Below are positions 1 to 5,851 of a stretch of DNA of 10,086 nucleotides, in pieces (the stretch's first letter is position 1; every line of letters begins with the position of its first letter). This DNA comes from Candidatus Bathyarchaeota archaeon. Lineage in GTDB: Archaea; Thermoproteota; Bathyarchaeia; Bathyarchaeales; Bathyarchaeaceae. Location: positions 1 through 10,086 of the forward strand of contig JAOUJL010000040.1 of NCBI GenBank assembly GCA_029883255.1, written 5' to 3'. A program made the translations under genes and the position numbers. The notes below the pieces were generated by a model that made no database searches, was not told where the DNA came from, and worked only from the letters and a program-made list of their open reading frames with translations.

Positions 1-187
1 ACGAAACACGATTGTAACATATACCCTGAAACCCACGGAAGCAGGAACTGAAATGACGTATGCGGTGGACTATGAAATGCCTTGGGGAGTTCTCGGCAAG
101 TTCCTCGACAAACTGTTCGCTCAGAGAGAGGCTGAAAAGATAGTCGAGAAAGAGTCAAAGAAGTTGAAAAGCATTCTGGAGCAATAA
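1..187 (+). CDS. SRPBCC/START-like domain protein, C-terminal end (partial)
   Basis: The reading frame is open from base 2 and ends at TAA 185-187, so only about 61 C-terminal residues are present. They contain a beta-strand segment (VTYTLKPTEAGTEMTYAVDY), then a Pro-Trp-Gly turn, then one long charged helix rich in Lys and Glu. A final antiparallel strand followed by a long C-terminal helix is the usual ending of the SRPBCC (polyketide-cyclase/START-like) fold, which encloses a hydrophobic ligand pocket. The ligand cannot be predicted from this fragment. A GGAG at 178-181, inside the last codons, could serve the next reading frame, whose ATG follows the stop without a gap. The family call is by fold pattern only and is moderately secure. 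Confidence 0.6.
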   Translation, partial: RNTIVTYTLKPTEAGTEMTYAVDYEMPWGVLGKFLDKLFAQREAEKIVEKESKKLKSILEQ

Positions 188-709
188 ATGCTCACACGAA
201 GCCAACAAGCGCGCGCGCCGTTCGCGTTTCAAAACGTTGACATGGGCGTTCTCCTTATGGAGAAGCTCAGAGCAGTTATAGAATACTGTTTGACTGAAGC
301 GAGGCTTGTATGCGGTTCAGCCAGGCCAACATTCTATTTGGCAGGGTTCTCTGCTGGAGCTTCCATGTCAGCCGCGATCGCTCATGAATATCCAGAGGTG
401 ACCAAAATGCTCTTGATTTCTCCATCTGCCGATATAAGTACAGACGTTCTTAGAGACGGACCGGCAAAGTATAGGGGCGAACTCTATATCACACTAGGTG
501 ACAGCGATGCCGTTGTTGGTCCCAAAGCCGCCCAAACTCTGGCTGATTGGGCGACAAAGGCGAGATTCACGAAAGTTGTGGTCGTTCCACATTGTGATCA
601 TCAATTCACAGGAGAAACGAATGGAAGAATCCTGAGCAAAACGTATCTGTGGGCATTCAATGATGACCAAACATATCCATCACCTAAAGGTGGGATCAAG
701 TTATACTAA
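188..709 (+). CDS. alpha/beta hydrolase, apparently N-terminally truncated
   Basis: This 173-residue frame has the C-terminal two thirds of an alpha/beta hydrolase. The nucleophile elbow is GFSAG (residues 53-57, Ser55), an acid candidate lies in GDSDAVVG (Asp105 or Asp107), and the catalytic histidine is probably His138 in PHCDHQF. What is missing is the N-terminal core: the first strands and the His-Gly oxyanion segment that normally precede the elbow by about 80-100 residues. Here the elbow is only 53 residues from the start. The ATG at 188 follows the preceding stop directly and has GGAG 6 nt upstream, so it could be translated by coupling; ATG 242 is the alternative. The run of five GC dinucleotides at 209-218 falls in this N-terminal stretch. 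The gene may be a decaying fragment or an unusually short hydrolase. The substrate is unknown. Confidence 0.65.
   Translation: MLTRSQQARAPFAFQNVDMGVLLMEKLRAVIEYCLTEARLVCGSARPTFYLAGFSAGASMSAAIAHEYPEVTKMLLISPSADISTDVLRDGPAKYRGELYITLGDSDAVVGPKAAQTLADWATKARFTKVVVVPHCDHQFTGETNGRILSKTYLWAFNDDQTYPSPKGGIKLY
209..218. repeat. (GC)5 tract
   Basis: Five GC units lie 21 nt after the start of the truncated hydrolase frame, in a stretch that is either its degenerate N-terminus (codons Ala-Arg-Ala) or noncoding. Confidence 0.7.
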
Positions 710-756
710 GACTAACATTATCACATTGGGTAGAACGCTGCTCTCACACAGCAATG

Positions 757-762
757 TTATAT
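757..762 (+). promoter_or_regulatory. candidate TATA box for the methyltransferase
   Basis: TTATAT lies 26 nt before a likely transcript start near 785. That start would leave a leader of about 14 nt carrying the GGTGA site at 789-793. Confidence 0.4.
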
Positions 763-788
763 GCGTAACGAAGCATTGAAATCAATCA

Positions 789-793
789 GGTGA
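789..793 (+). promoter_or_regulatory. ribosome-binding site that decides the methyltransferase start
   Basis: GGTGA, complementary to the archaeal 16S rRNA tail, stands 5 nt before GTG 799. The longer in-frame GTG at 790 overlaps this site and has no site of its own, so 799 is preferred. Confidence 0.55.
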
Positions 794-798
794 GATTC

Positions 799-1554
799 GT
801 GGATAAATGGAAATACTATGATATTCGCTTTCAGAGGCATTTGTTATGCAATCCGCTGAACAAAGAGAAGTTCGAAAGCCTGTGCAAGCTTCTAAGACTG
901 AAAAGAGCAGCACGAGTTTTAGACGTAGCCTGTGGAAAAGGAGAGTTTCTAGTCAGGCTAGCAGAACTATATGACATATCAGGCGTGGGTGTAGACATTT
1001 CACCCTATTGCATTAGAGATTGCTTGGAGAAACATCGAAAAAGAGTGCCAAACTCTGACATTAAGTTCATCCAAATGGACGGTGCAGACTACAAACCCGA
1101 ATCGCCAGAGGCTTTCGACCTAGCCATGTGTATTGGTGCAAGTTGGATCTATGAAGGCCACCGTGGAACACTACAAGCTTTGACGAAGATGACAAAGTCA
1201 AGTGGACTCGTAATTGTAGGAGAACCGTTCTGGTTGAAGGAGCCAAGTGAAGAGTATCTGAAAGCAGATCAAATGAAGAGAGAGGAATTCGGCACTCACT
1301 ATGATAATGTAAGAGTGGGAGAAGAGGAAGGGCTAACCTGCATTTACACGCTAGTAAGCAACCATGATGACTGGGACCACTACGAGACGTTCGGGTGGTG
1401 GGCCGTCGACGAGTATGCAAGGGCTAACCCTGATGATCCGGATATTTCGGAGCTATTACAGCGGAAAAGACGAGAAGAGGAAATCTATCTTCGTTGGGGC
1501 AGGGAGACACTGGGTTGGGCCATATATGTTTTCAGGAAGAAGCATAAATCGTAA
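799..1554 (+). CDS. class I SAM-dependent methyltransferase
   Basis: With the start at GTG 799 the product is 251 residues; an upstream in-frame GTG at 790 would add three. The Rossmann core is clear. Glycine-rich motif I is VLDVACGKG (about residues 40-48), the acidic end of strand 2 is GVGVDIS (Asp66, ribose binding), and the motif II region is FIQMDGADY (about 90-98). The next strand is AFDLAMCIGASWIY, followed by the helix and strand of SSGLVIVGEPFW. The C-terminal half is rich in Trp, Tyr and acidic residues and probably forms the acceptor-binding cap. It ends on a strand (GWAIYVFRKK) that completes the sheet. The acceptor is not evident, and nothing in the window suggests a pathway. The gene has its own promoter and faces the next gene across an 18-nt gap. 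Confidence 0.88.
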   Translation: MDKWKYYDIRFQRHLLCNPLNKEKFESLCKLLRLKRAARVLDVACGKGEFLVRLAELYDISGVGVDISPYCIRDCLEKHRKRVPNSDIKFIQMDGADYKPESPEAFDLAMCIGASWIYEGHRGTLQALTKMTKSSGLVIVGEPFWLKEPSEEYLKADQMKREEFGTHYDNVRVGEEEGLTCIYTLVSNHDDWDHYETFGWWAVDEYARANPDDPDISELLQRKRREEEIYLRWGRETLGWAIYVFRKKHKS

Positions 1555-1557
1555 ATT

Positions 1558-1571
1558 CGCGCGCGTGCGTG
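1558..1571. repeat. alternating CGCGCGCGTGCGTG tract between convergent genes
   Basis: The tract fills 14 of the 18 nt between the methyltransferase stop and the stop of the opposing cysteine-rich gene. Confidence 0.75.
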
Positions 1572-1572
1572 A

Positions 1573-1986
1573 TTATCCTCTTGTTTTCGTGTGTGACTTT
1601 GGCTGAAATATCTCGCAGACTTTCTGAGTTCTCCATGTTTCATTGTCACTACTGTAGCGTCTTGGGCACTCTGGTTTAAGATAGTAGACGCAGTTACCGC
1701 ATTCCTCCCCCGTCCTTGGAATCAGATAGAGTCTTGACAAAACATCGCGGGCTACTTCAATGCGTTCTTCTTCTGAGAGGAAATTCTTCCTTTCTACCGT
1801 CTTTTCTTCTTTTACATCAAGTAGGTCACACCTAATCATGCATTTCCAGTTAAATTCGCATACGTAACAACAGGCATCCTTAACCGCGTTCCTGCAATCA
1901 CTGCCTCTTACGAAAACTAGATCAGGGCTTCCTTTGCATCTTCCTTCGAAGACGTAGCCACAATTCACGGTCTCTGATCCTTCCAT
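1573..1986 (-). CDS. cysteine-rich protein with two putative metal-binding clusters
   Basis: The 137-residue product has 12 cysteines in two groups. The N-terminal group is Cys9, 17, 31, 39, 40, 43, 49 and 53, with a CCYVCEF core. The C-terminal group is Cys96, 99, 107 and 124, in the pattern CxxC-x7-CP-x16-C followed by an Ile-Phe pair. A charged helical linker (about 59-86) joins them. Paired CxxC motifs and CP dipeptides suggest zinc or iron-sulfur binding; which metal cannot be told. There is no signal peptide or membrane segment, so it is probably cytoplasmic. I do not recognise a named family, though small cysteine-rich proteins of this style are common in archaea. The ATG has no GGTGA before it; an AT-rich stretch upstream is only weakly promoter-like. 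It lies 159 nt downstream of, and on the same strand as, the nitroreductase gene. Confidence 0.75.
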   Translation of the reverse strand: MEGSETVNCGYVFEGRCKGSPDLVFVRGSDCRNAVKDACCYVCEFNWKCMIRCDLLDVKEEKTVERKNFLSEEERIEVARDVLSRLYLIPRTGEECGNCVYYLKPECPRRYSSDNETWRTQKVCEIFQPKSHTKTRG

Positions 1987-2092
1987 ATTTATTGTTATTT
2001 TGTGTGGAGATTTAGCTCTTACTCAAGCGTAAGATATGGCTATCTTGAGTTTGACACAACCAGGAAGAAAAAAAGCGAGCGCTATTTTGAGA

Positions 2093-2107
2093 GCGCGCGC
2101 ACACACA
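2093..2107. repeat. GCGCGCGC-ACACACA alternating tract
   Basis: Fifteen alternating purine-pyrimidine bases lie in the 159-nt gap between the nitroreductase stop and the cysteine-rich gene start. The rest of this gap shows nothing I can name. Confidence 0.7.
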
Positions 2108-2145
2108 ATCAACCAACCAACGATTTCGCGTAAGTATGGCCCACA

Positions 2146-2895
2146 CTACTTGACTCTTCCAACTGGAGCCAGATACAAGGCTATTTCATCTTCCCCGTCA
2201 ACGCCTACAAAGCTATCCAGTAATTTCTGATTGTAGGCGATTATCGCATTTGTGCCTACTCCGATTGATTCACAGGCAAGGTATAGGTTCTGGCAAATGT
2301 GCCCGACACTGATAAGAATATCTTTGAGTGAATCTTCCCCATATCGATATTCAGTCCGATAAGGTCTTACCGTCCATACGAAGACGACTGCGCTTTCTCC
2401 AATGAAGTTCTGACCATTGGCTGCTTCACTAATTCTCGAAGGCAGGTCAGCTCTCTCAGAGGGCAGCTTGAGCAACTTGTGATTCAATGCTAGATATCGG
2501 TATAGGCCAGGGCTTACTCCGTTCACTCTGTTGATGAGCAAGTATGTTTCGAAAGGATGCATAGCGCCTCCTGAAGGAACAGTGCGAATTGTGACCAATC
2601 CGTTGTGTATGAGCTGTTCTACACCCTGAGTGGCCCACAGTAGAAATGAGAGTTCTTCAAGAGTTAGTGATTCCTGTGTGAAGTTCCGGCGACTTCGCCT
2701 GTTTCTAATTGCCTCTATCAGAGACATGTTACCAAGGCTGAACTGCTCTGGACTGATTAGGTCGACGAGTTCTGCATCTTTCGGACATGGCTTCTGAATT
2801 GGAGGGATTGGCAATCCTTTCATTTGGTCAGTTTCAATTTCAGCCATACCAGGCAACGATTGATTCTTCAGATACTTTCTATAAGCAGGCACCAT
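2146..2895 (-). CDS. SagB/ThcOx-type nitroreductase-fold dehydrogenase (FMN)
   Basis: The 249-residue product has the markers of the SagB/ThcOx branch of FMN-dependent nitroreductases. An Arg-rich FMN-phosphate loop, RNRRSRRNF, is at residues 64-72. RTVPSGGAMHPFETYLL, the branch's RT-PSGGA-P-E-Y signature, is at 104-120. GLYRY is at 130-134, GQNFIGESAVVFV at 161-173, and GHICQNLYLACESIGVG at 198-214, with a closing APVG near 243-246. Characterised relatives dehydrogenate azoline rings in peptide natural products. Many archaeal members stand alone with unknown substrates, and here no cyclodehydratase (YcaO) or precursor peptide gene is visible. The ATG at 2895 is fixed by TCACC at 2901-2905 (GGTGA on the coding strand), 5 nt upstream. 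The length is typical for a single-domain member and the enzyme is expected to be a cytoplasmic dimer. Confidence 0.9.
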   Translation of the reverse strand: MVPAYRKYLKNQSLPGMAEIETDQMKGLPIPPIQKPCPKDAELVDLISPEQFSLGNMSLIEAIRNRRSRRNFTQESLTLEELSFLLWATQGVEQLIHNGLVTIRTVPSGGAMHPFETYLLINRVNGVSPGLYRYLALNHKLLKLPSERADLPSRISEAANGQNFIGESAVVFVWTVRPYRTEYRYGEDSLKDILISVGHICQNLYLACESIGVGTNAIIAYNQKLLDSFVGVDGEDEIALYLAPVGRVK

Positions 2896-2900
2896 TCAAA

Positions 2901-2905
2901 TCACC
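2901..2905 (-). promoter_or_regulatory. GGTGA ribosome-binding site of the nitroreductase
   Basis: A consensus site 5 nt from the ATG supports the chosen start. Confidence 0.6.
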
Positions 2906-2933
2906 TTGCCACTCATCCTCTCTGTAAGAAGCA

Positions 2934-2939
2934 ATATTT
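2934..2939 (-). promoter_or_regulatory. possible TATA box of the nitroreductase
   Basis: AAATAT on the minus strand would place the transcript start near 2911, just before the GGTGA site. Confidence 0.3.
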
Positions 2940-2992
2940 GAACCTGCTGTCTCTTATTTTCCAGCTTAGATGATAGCAACTCGGTGGGATTT

Positions 2993-3033
2993 CGCGCACG
3001 CGAACTTCAGTGTTTCACCATGCGCACGCGCAT
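2993..3033. repeat. paired alternating CG/CA tracts in a divergent promoter gap
   Basis: CGCGCACGCGA (2993-3003) and CATGCGCACGCGCAT (3019-3033) share the 9-mer GCGCACGCG, repeated at a 28-nt spacing. They lie between the divergent nitroreductase and membrane-protein genes, upstream of both. Confidence 0.65.
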
Positions 3034-3095
3034 CAATGCATTTTCTCTTTTGTCATAATTTATGTGCTTGAAAAGTCAATAGACTATGGATAACT

Positions 3096-3656
3096 ATGCC
3101 TCTCTCAGATCCAGTGGCCCTGACTGGTCTCGTTTTTCTGGGCATTATCTTAGTAATCATAGGTGTCTTTTTTGGTTCAAAGACATTCAAGAATGAGCCA
3201 TTTTTCCGTTTGGGAGTTGTATTTGTTGAATTGGTTTTAGTCATGTCTGTCTTTCTGAATCCATCGTTACTTCTAATTATAGGCTCGCTCTTTGGAGTGA
3301 TGATTGTCTTTTCGATATTCCTTTCAAGCATTTTTCTCGGCATTGAGACCCTGCTTCTTGGAGTTCCAAGTTTGATCCTATTTGCGTATTCTCTCTTCGA
3401 TCACCAAAATCGATTCTGGCTAAATATCATCAGCGTTTGCCTTTTCTTCTTGGGAATAGTTGTCAGTCAGCTTGAATTAAGGAAACCTATTTCAGAAATG
3501 TTAGGGAAACTGTTTCCTGCATTTGCTTTTTCTCTTGCTATTGTTGGCGTCTTTTTGATTCCCGCTGTTTTTCCTCAGTTTGAATTTGTGACTCAGATAG
3601 CTGAGCTTGCTGGGACGATAATTGGGCTGTCTTTTTTAGTGTTACGAAGACTCTGA
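3096..3656 (+). CDS. polytopic integral membrane protein
   Basis: The 186-residue product is almost entirely hydrophobic. I place six or seven membrane helices at about residues 8-26, 38-54, 57-80, 83-101, 108-124, 140-159 and 168-184. The few charged residues fall in short loops, such as KTFKNEPFFR (30-38), FDHQNRF (101-107) and ELRKPISE (127-134). No catalytic or transport motif is recognisable, so the function is unknown. An AT-rich box at 3055-3064 would put the transcript start near 3087, giving a very short leader without a ribosome-binding site. A competing ATG at 3086 is out of frame. The gene is divergent from the nitroreductase and stands alone. Confidence 0.8.
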   Translation: MPLSDPVALTGLVFLGIILVIIGVFFGSKTFKNEPFFRLGVVFVELVLVMSVFLNPSLLLIIGSLFGVMIVFSIFLSSIFLGIETLLLGVPSLILFAYSLFDHQNRFWLNIISVCLFFLGIVVSQLELRKPISEMLGKLFPAFAFSLAIVGVFLIPAVFPQFEFVTQIAELAGTIIGLSFLVLRRL

Positions 3657-3787
3657 ACTTGACTCAAACGAAACTTTGTGACGCGTGCGGAATGAAGTTT
3701 ATCCAACCAAGCATGCATGCAACAAGCTATTTGATCTTACTCCAATTATTGAGGTATTTTTCCCATGTTTTCTACGTTCATTATTAA

Positions 3788-3799
3788 GCGCGCGCGCGT
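3788..3799. repeat. GCGCGCGCGCGT tract
   Basis: Twelve alternating bases in the 275-nt gap before the amidase. The same gap holds GCATGCATGCA at 3711-3721 and ACGCGTGCG at 3681-3689. Confidence 0.7.
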
Positions 3800-3812
3800 T
3801 GGAGAAAATGTT

Positions 3813-3824
3813 GTGTGCGCACAC
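3813..3824. promoter_or_regulatory. 12-bp perfect palindrome GTGTGCGCACAC
   Basis: This dyad ends 3 nt before a TATA-like ATATAAA at 3828-3834. That is where a transcription-factor operator could sit, but it also belongs to the alternating purine-pyrimidine class seen across the window. Confidence 0.35.
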
Positions 3825-3888
3825 TGATATAAACGCCTAACATGTTATGTTCCTATTATATTTTGACCGACATCGCGCGCATTAAGGC

Positions 3889-3896
3889 TTTTAAAT
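3889..3896 (+). promoter_or_regulatory. candidate TATA box of the amidase
   Basis: TTTTAAAT would place the transcript start near 3918, just before the GGTGG at 3921-3925. The CGCGCGC at 3874-3880 then lies upstream of the transcript. Confidence 0.45.
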
Positions 3897-3920
3897 TCTC
3901 AGCTGCTAAACGGAATCACA

Positions 3921-3925
3921 GGTGG
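3921..3925 (+). promoter_or_regulatory. ribosome-binding site that decides the amidase start
   Basis: GGTGG lies 6 nt before ATG 3932. No comparable site precedes the upstream ATG at 3842. Confidence 0.5.
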
Positions 3926-3931
3926 AAGACG

Positions 3932-5437
3932 ATGACGCTTCAAGAATGGACGATTTTTGAACTGCAGTCGATGATGACGGCAGGCGAATTAACAGCGCGT
4001 CACCTCACCGAGTTATATTGGGAGCGGATTGACGCAATAGACAGAAACGGCCCGAAACTCAACTCGGTCATCGAGACAAATCCCGACGCTCTTACCATCG
4101 CCTCATCCCTAGATGATGAGCGACGCTGCGGCAAAACACGTGGGCCACTCCATGGTGTCCCTGTCCTCATCAAAGACAACATTGACACCCATGACCAGAT
4201 GCAGACCACAGCCGGTTCACTCGCGCTCGAAGGTCATATTGCACCACGTGACGCGTTCATCGTCAGGAAATTGCGGGCAGCAGGCGCAGTTATCCTGGGC
4301 AAGACAAATCTGAGTGAATGGGCAAATATGCGTGGCAAGCGTTCTGTCAGCGGCTGGTCGTCTCGAGGCGGACTCACGCGCAATCCCTACGCGCTGGACC
4401 GTTCTGCATGCGGGTCGTCAACAGGTTCATGTGTTGCGGTGGCGGCGAATCTGTGCTCCGTGGCAATTGGCACAGAGACGGATGGCTCAATTATCTGTCC
4501 CAGTCAGACTACTGGCATTGTTGGAATCAAACCCACGCTTGGATTATGGAGTCGAAGCGGAATCGTTCCCATCGCCCACAGTCAAGACACAGCTGGGCCC
4601 ACAGCGCGCACCGTCACGGACGCAGCGATTCTGCTCGGGGCGCTGACAGGAGTCGATGATCAAGATCCGGCTACAAGGCCCAGTGAGAAGCGAGCATTCA
4701 GAGATTACACGCATTTCCTTGATGAGGATGGCCTCAAAGGAGCAAGGATTGGAGTTGCCAGAAAAATGGCTGGAACTGACAAGCGCATCATCGAGATTTT
4801 TGATTCGTGTCTTGAGGTAATGAAGCAGAAGGGAGCGGTAATCGTTGACCCAGCTGATGTGCCGAACTTCAACAAATTCGTCAAAACAGAAATGGAAGTC
4901 CTGTACTACGAGTTCAAGGCTGATTTGAACAGGTACCTTAGGGGTACGAAGGCACGCGTGAAAACAATGGCCGAAGTAATCAAATTCAATGAAGAGAACA
5001 AAGACCGTGTGATGCCATATTTCGGACAGAAGCATATGGAAATCGCGCAGAAGAAAGGTTCACTACGCGACAAGAAGTACCGCGACGCGCTTAGAAGGAA
5101 TCACCTTCTGACCCGCAAAGAAGGTATTGACGTGACCTTGCGGAAATACAGACTGGATGCAATCGTCGTGCCGTCGGGCGGTCCATCGTGGCTGATTGAC
5201 TTAGTCAACGGCGATGCCAACAACTGGGATATGATAAGCACATCGCCTGCTGCGGTGGCTGGGTATCCGCATATCACCGTGCCCTCTGGGTACGTCTTCG
5301 GTTTACCCGTTGGCATTTCGTTCTTGGCCAAGGCATGGCAGGAGCCTACGCTCCTGAAGTTGGCCTATGCGTTTGAGCAAGCGACCAAAGTCCGCAAACC
5401 GCCAGAGTTCCTGCCGACAGCAAATCTTGATCACTAG
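3932..5437 (+). CDS. amidase signature family amidase
   Basis: From ATG 3932 the product is 501 residues. This start has GGTGG 6 nt upstream and a TATA box at 3889-3896. The frame is open back to ATG 3842, but the extra 30 residues look noncoding and cross a CG tract. The Ser-cisSer-Lys triad is complete: the lysine is in VLIKDNID (Lys81), the cis-serine in the CGSSTGS loop (Ser162 or Ser163), and the nucleophile in GTETDGSI (Ser186). The TDGS variant of the usual TGGS, and the following block GIVGIKPTLGLWSRSGIVPI, are typical of a bacterial-type branch that hydrolyses small amides. The exact substrate is unknown. There is no signal peptide. Two sampled lines count 52% and 58% G+C, above the neighbours, which suggests transfer. 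Confidence 0.92.
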   Translation: MTLQEWTIFELQSMMTAGELTARHLTELYWERIDAIDRNGPKLNSVIETNPDALTIASSLDDERRCGKTRGPLHGVPVLIKDNIDTHDQMQTTAGSLALEGHIAPRDAFIVRKLRAAGAVILGKTNLSEWANMRGKRSVSGWSSRGGLTRNPYALDRSACGSSTGSCVAVAANLCSVAIGTETDGSIICPSQTTGIVGIKPTLGLWSRSGIVPIAHSQDTAGPTARTVTDAAILLGALTGVDDQDPATRPSEKRAFRDYTHFLDEDGLKGARIGVARKMAGTDKRIIEIFDSCLEVMKQKGAVIVDPADVPNFNKFVKTEMEVLYYEFKADLNRYLRGTKARVKTMAEVIKFNEENKDRVMPYFGQKHMEIAQKKGSLRDKKYRDALRRNHLLTRKEGIDVTLRKYRLDAIVVPSGGPSWLIDLVNGDANNWDMISTSPAAVAGYPHITVPSGYVFGLPVGISFLAKAWQEPTLLKLAYAFEQATKVRKPPEFLPTANLDH

Positions 5438-5457
5438 TTGACTGTTTGAGGAAAACG

Positions 5458-5469
5458 TAGCGCGCGCTA
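5458..5469. repeat. 12-bp palindrome TAGCGCGCGCTA after the amidase
   Basis: It begins 21 nt past the amidase stop, in the convergent gap with the small cysteine protein. It could form a short stem, but no T-run follows that would mark a terminator. Confidence 0.65.
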
Positions 5470-5509
5470 TGAAACTTAATGCCTTATTGAGATTAGTGTG
5501 TAGTCTTTG

Positions 5510-5701
5510 TTACTTTCTTGAAGAGCGTGCGCTCATTTTTGCCGCGCGCGCGCGAAATCTTGGACAGTTCATGAAGCTCGTCATTGTGCAGTATGCTTTC
5601 TTTGTTTCATCATCAGGCTTCCACAATTTGCGTCGGCTTTCTTCCTCATAGGTTAACCCAGCATGGCACTCATCGTCGCTGTCAAGAAATACACATCTCA
5701 C
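5510..5701 (-). CDS. small four-cysteine protein, putative metal-binding
   Basis: This 63-residue reading frame starts with GTG at 5701. It has four cysteines (3, 12, 38, 46) in the pattern C-x8-C ... C-x7-CPRF, with a charged stretch between that includes KLWKPD. This is a plausible zinc or iron-sulfur site; the family is not recognised. The signals support a real gene: GGTGA (TCACC at 5708-5712) lies 6 nt before the GTG, and TATAAAA (5739-5745) lies about 26 nt before the implied transcript start near 5716. After CPRF the protein continues with 14 residues rich in Arg, Ala, Ser and Lys. The first of these are encoded by the CG tract at 5543-5554, so that tail may be a recent extension. An overlapping plus-strand frame (5469-5651) has no such signals. 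Confidence 0.62.
   Translation of the reverse strand: MRCVFLDSDDECHAGLTYEEESRRKLWKPDDETKKAYCTMTSFMNCPRFRARAAKMSARSSRK
5543..5554. repeat. (CG)6 tract
   Basis: The longest pure CG run in the window. It encodes Arg-Ala repeats in the C-terminal tail of the 63-residue cysteine protein. Confidence 0.75.
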
Positions 5702-5707
5702 TCTTTT

Positions 5708-5712
5708 TCACC
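5708..5712 (-). promoter_or_regulatory. GGTGA ribosome-binding site of the small cysteine protein
   Basis: A consensus site with 6-nt spacing to GTG 5701; it decides both strand and start for this small gene. Confidence 0.6.
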
Positions 5713-5738
5713 AAGTCTTGAATTATGTATTAACTTGA

Positions 5739-5745
5739 TTTTATA
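5739..5745 (-). promoter_or_regulatory. TATA box of the small cysteine protein
   Basis: TATAAAA on the minus strand implies transcription starting near 5716 and a leader of about 15 nt containing GGTGA. Confidence 0.55.
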
Positions 5746-5811
5746 GACTTTTCCGTAATACAGATAATTGCACTTGAATATATGAGCGTAGGCAACTAGA
5801 TGCTTCCTTCA

Positions 5812-5823
5812 GCGCGCGCATAT
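5812..5823. repeat. GCGCGCGCATAT alternating tract
   Basis: It lies 28 nt downstream of the stop of the repeat-containing secreted protein (minus strand) and upstream of the small cysteine gene's promoter. Confidence 0.65.
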
Positions 5824-5851
5824 CTGTTCAGTCCGCATAATTCTAACGATT

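Noticed and set aside
712..760. TAACATT/AATGTTA inverted repeat between the hydrolase and the methyltransferase
   Set aside because: Only seven pairs with a long loop; it overlaps the TATA box and is within what chance allows.
2036..2230. Plus-strand 64-codon reading frame
   Set aside because: It crosses a CG/CA tract and runs antisense into the end of the nitroreductase gene, with low-complexity content and no start signals.
3842..3931. Thirty-codon N-terminal extension of the amidase
   Set aside because: No ribosome-binding site, includes a CG tract, and contains the better TATA box. ATG 3932 has GGTGG and begins where amidase homology begins.
4544..5035. 163-codon reading frame opposite the amidase
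   Set aside because: It lies entirely inside the well-conserved amidase gene, and its translation shows no domain pattern; the composition of the amidase gene creates long antisense frames.
5469..5651. Plus-strand 60-codon frame between the amidase and the small cysteine gene
   Set aside because: It overlaps the opposite-strand gene that has the promoter and GGTGA; its own start has neither.
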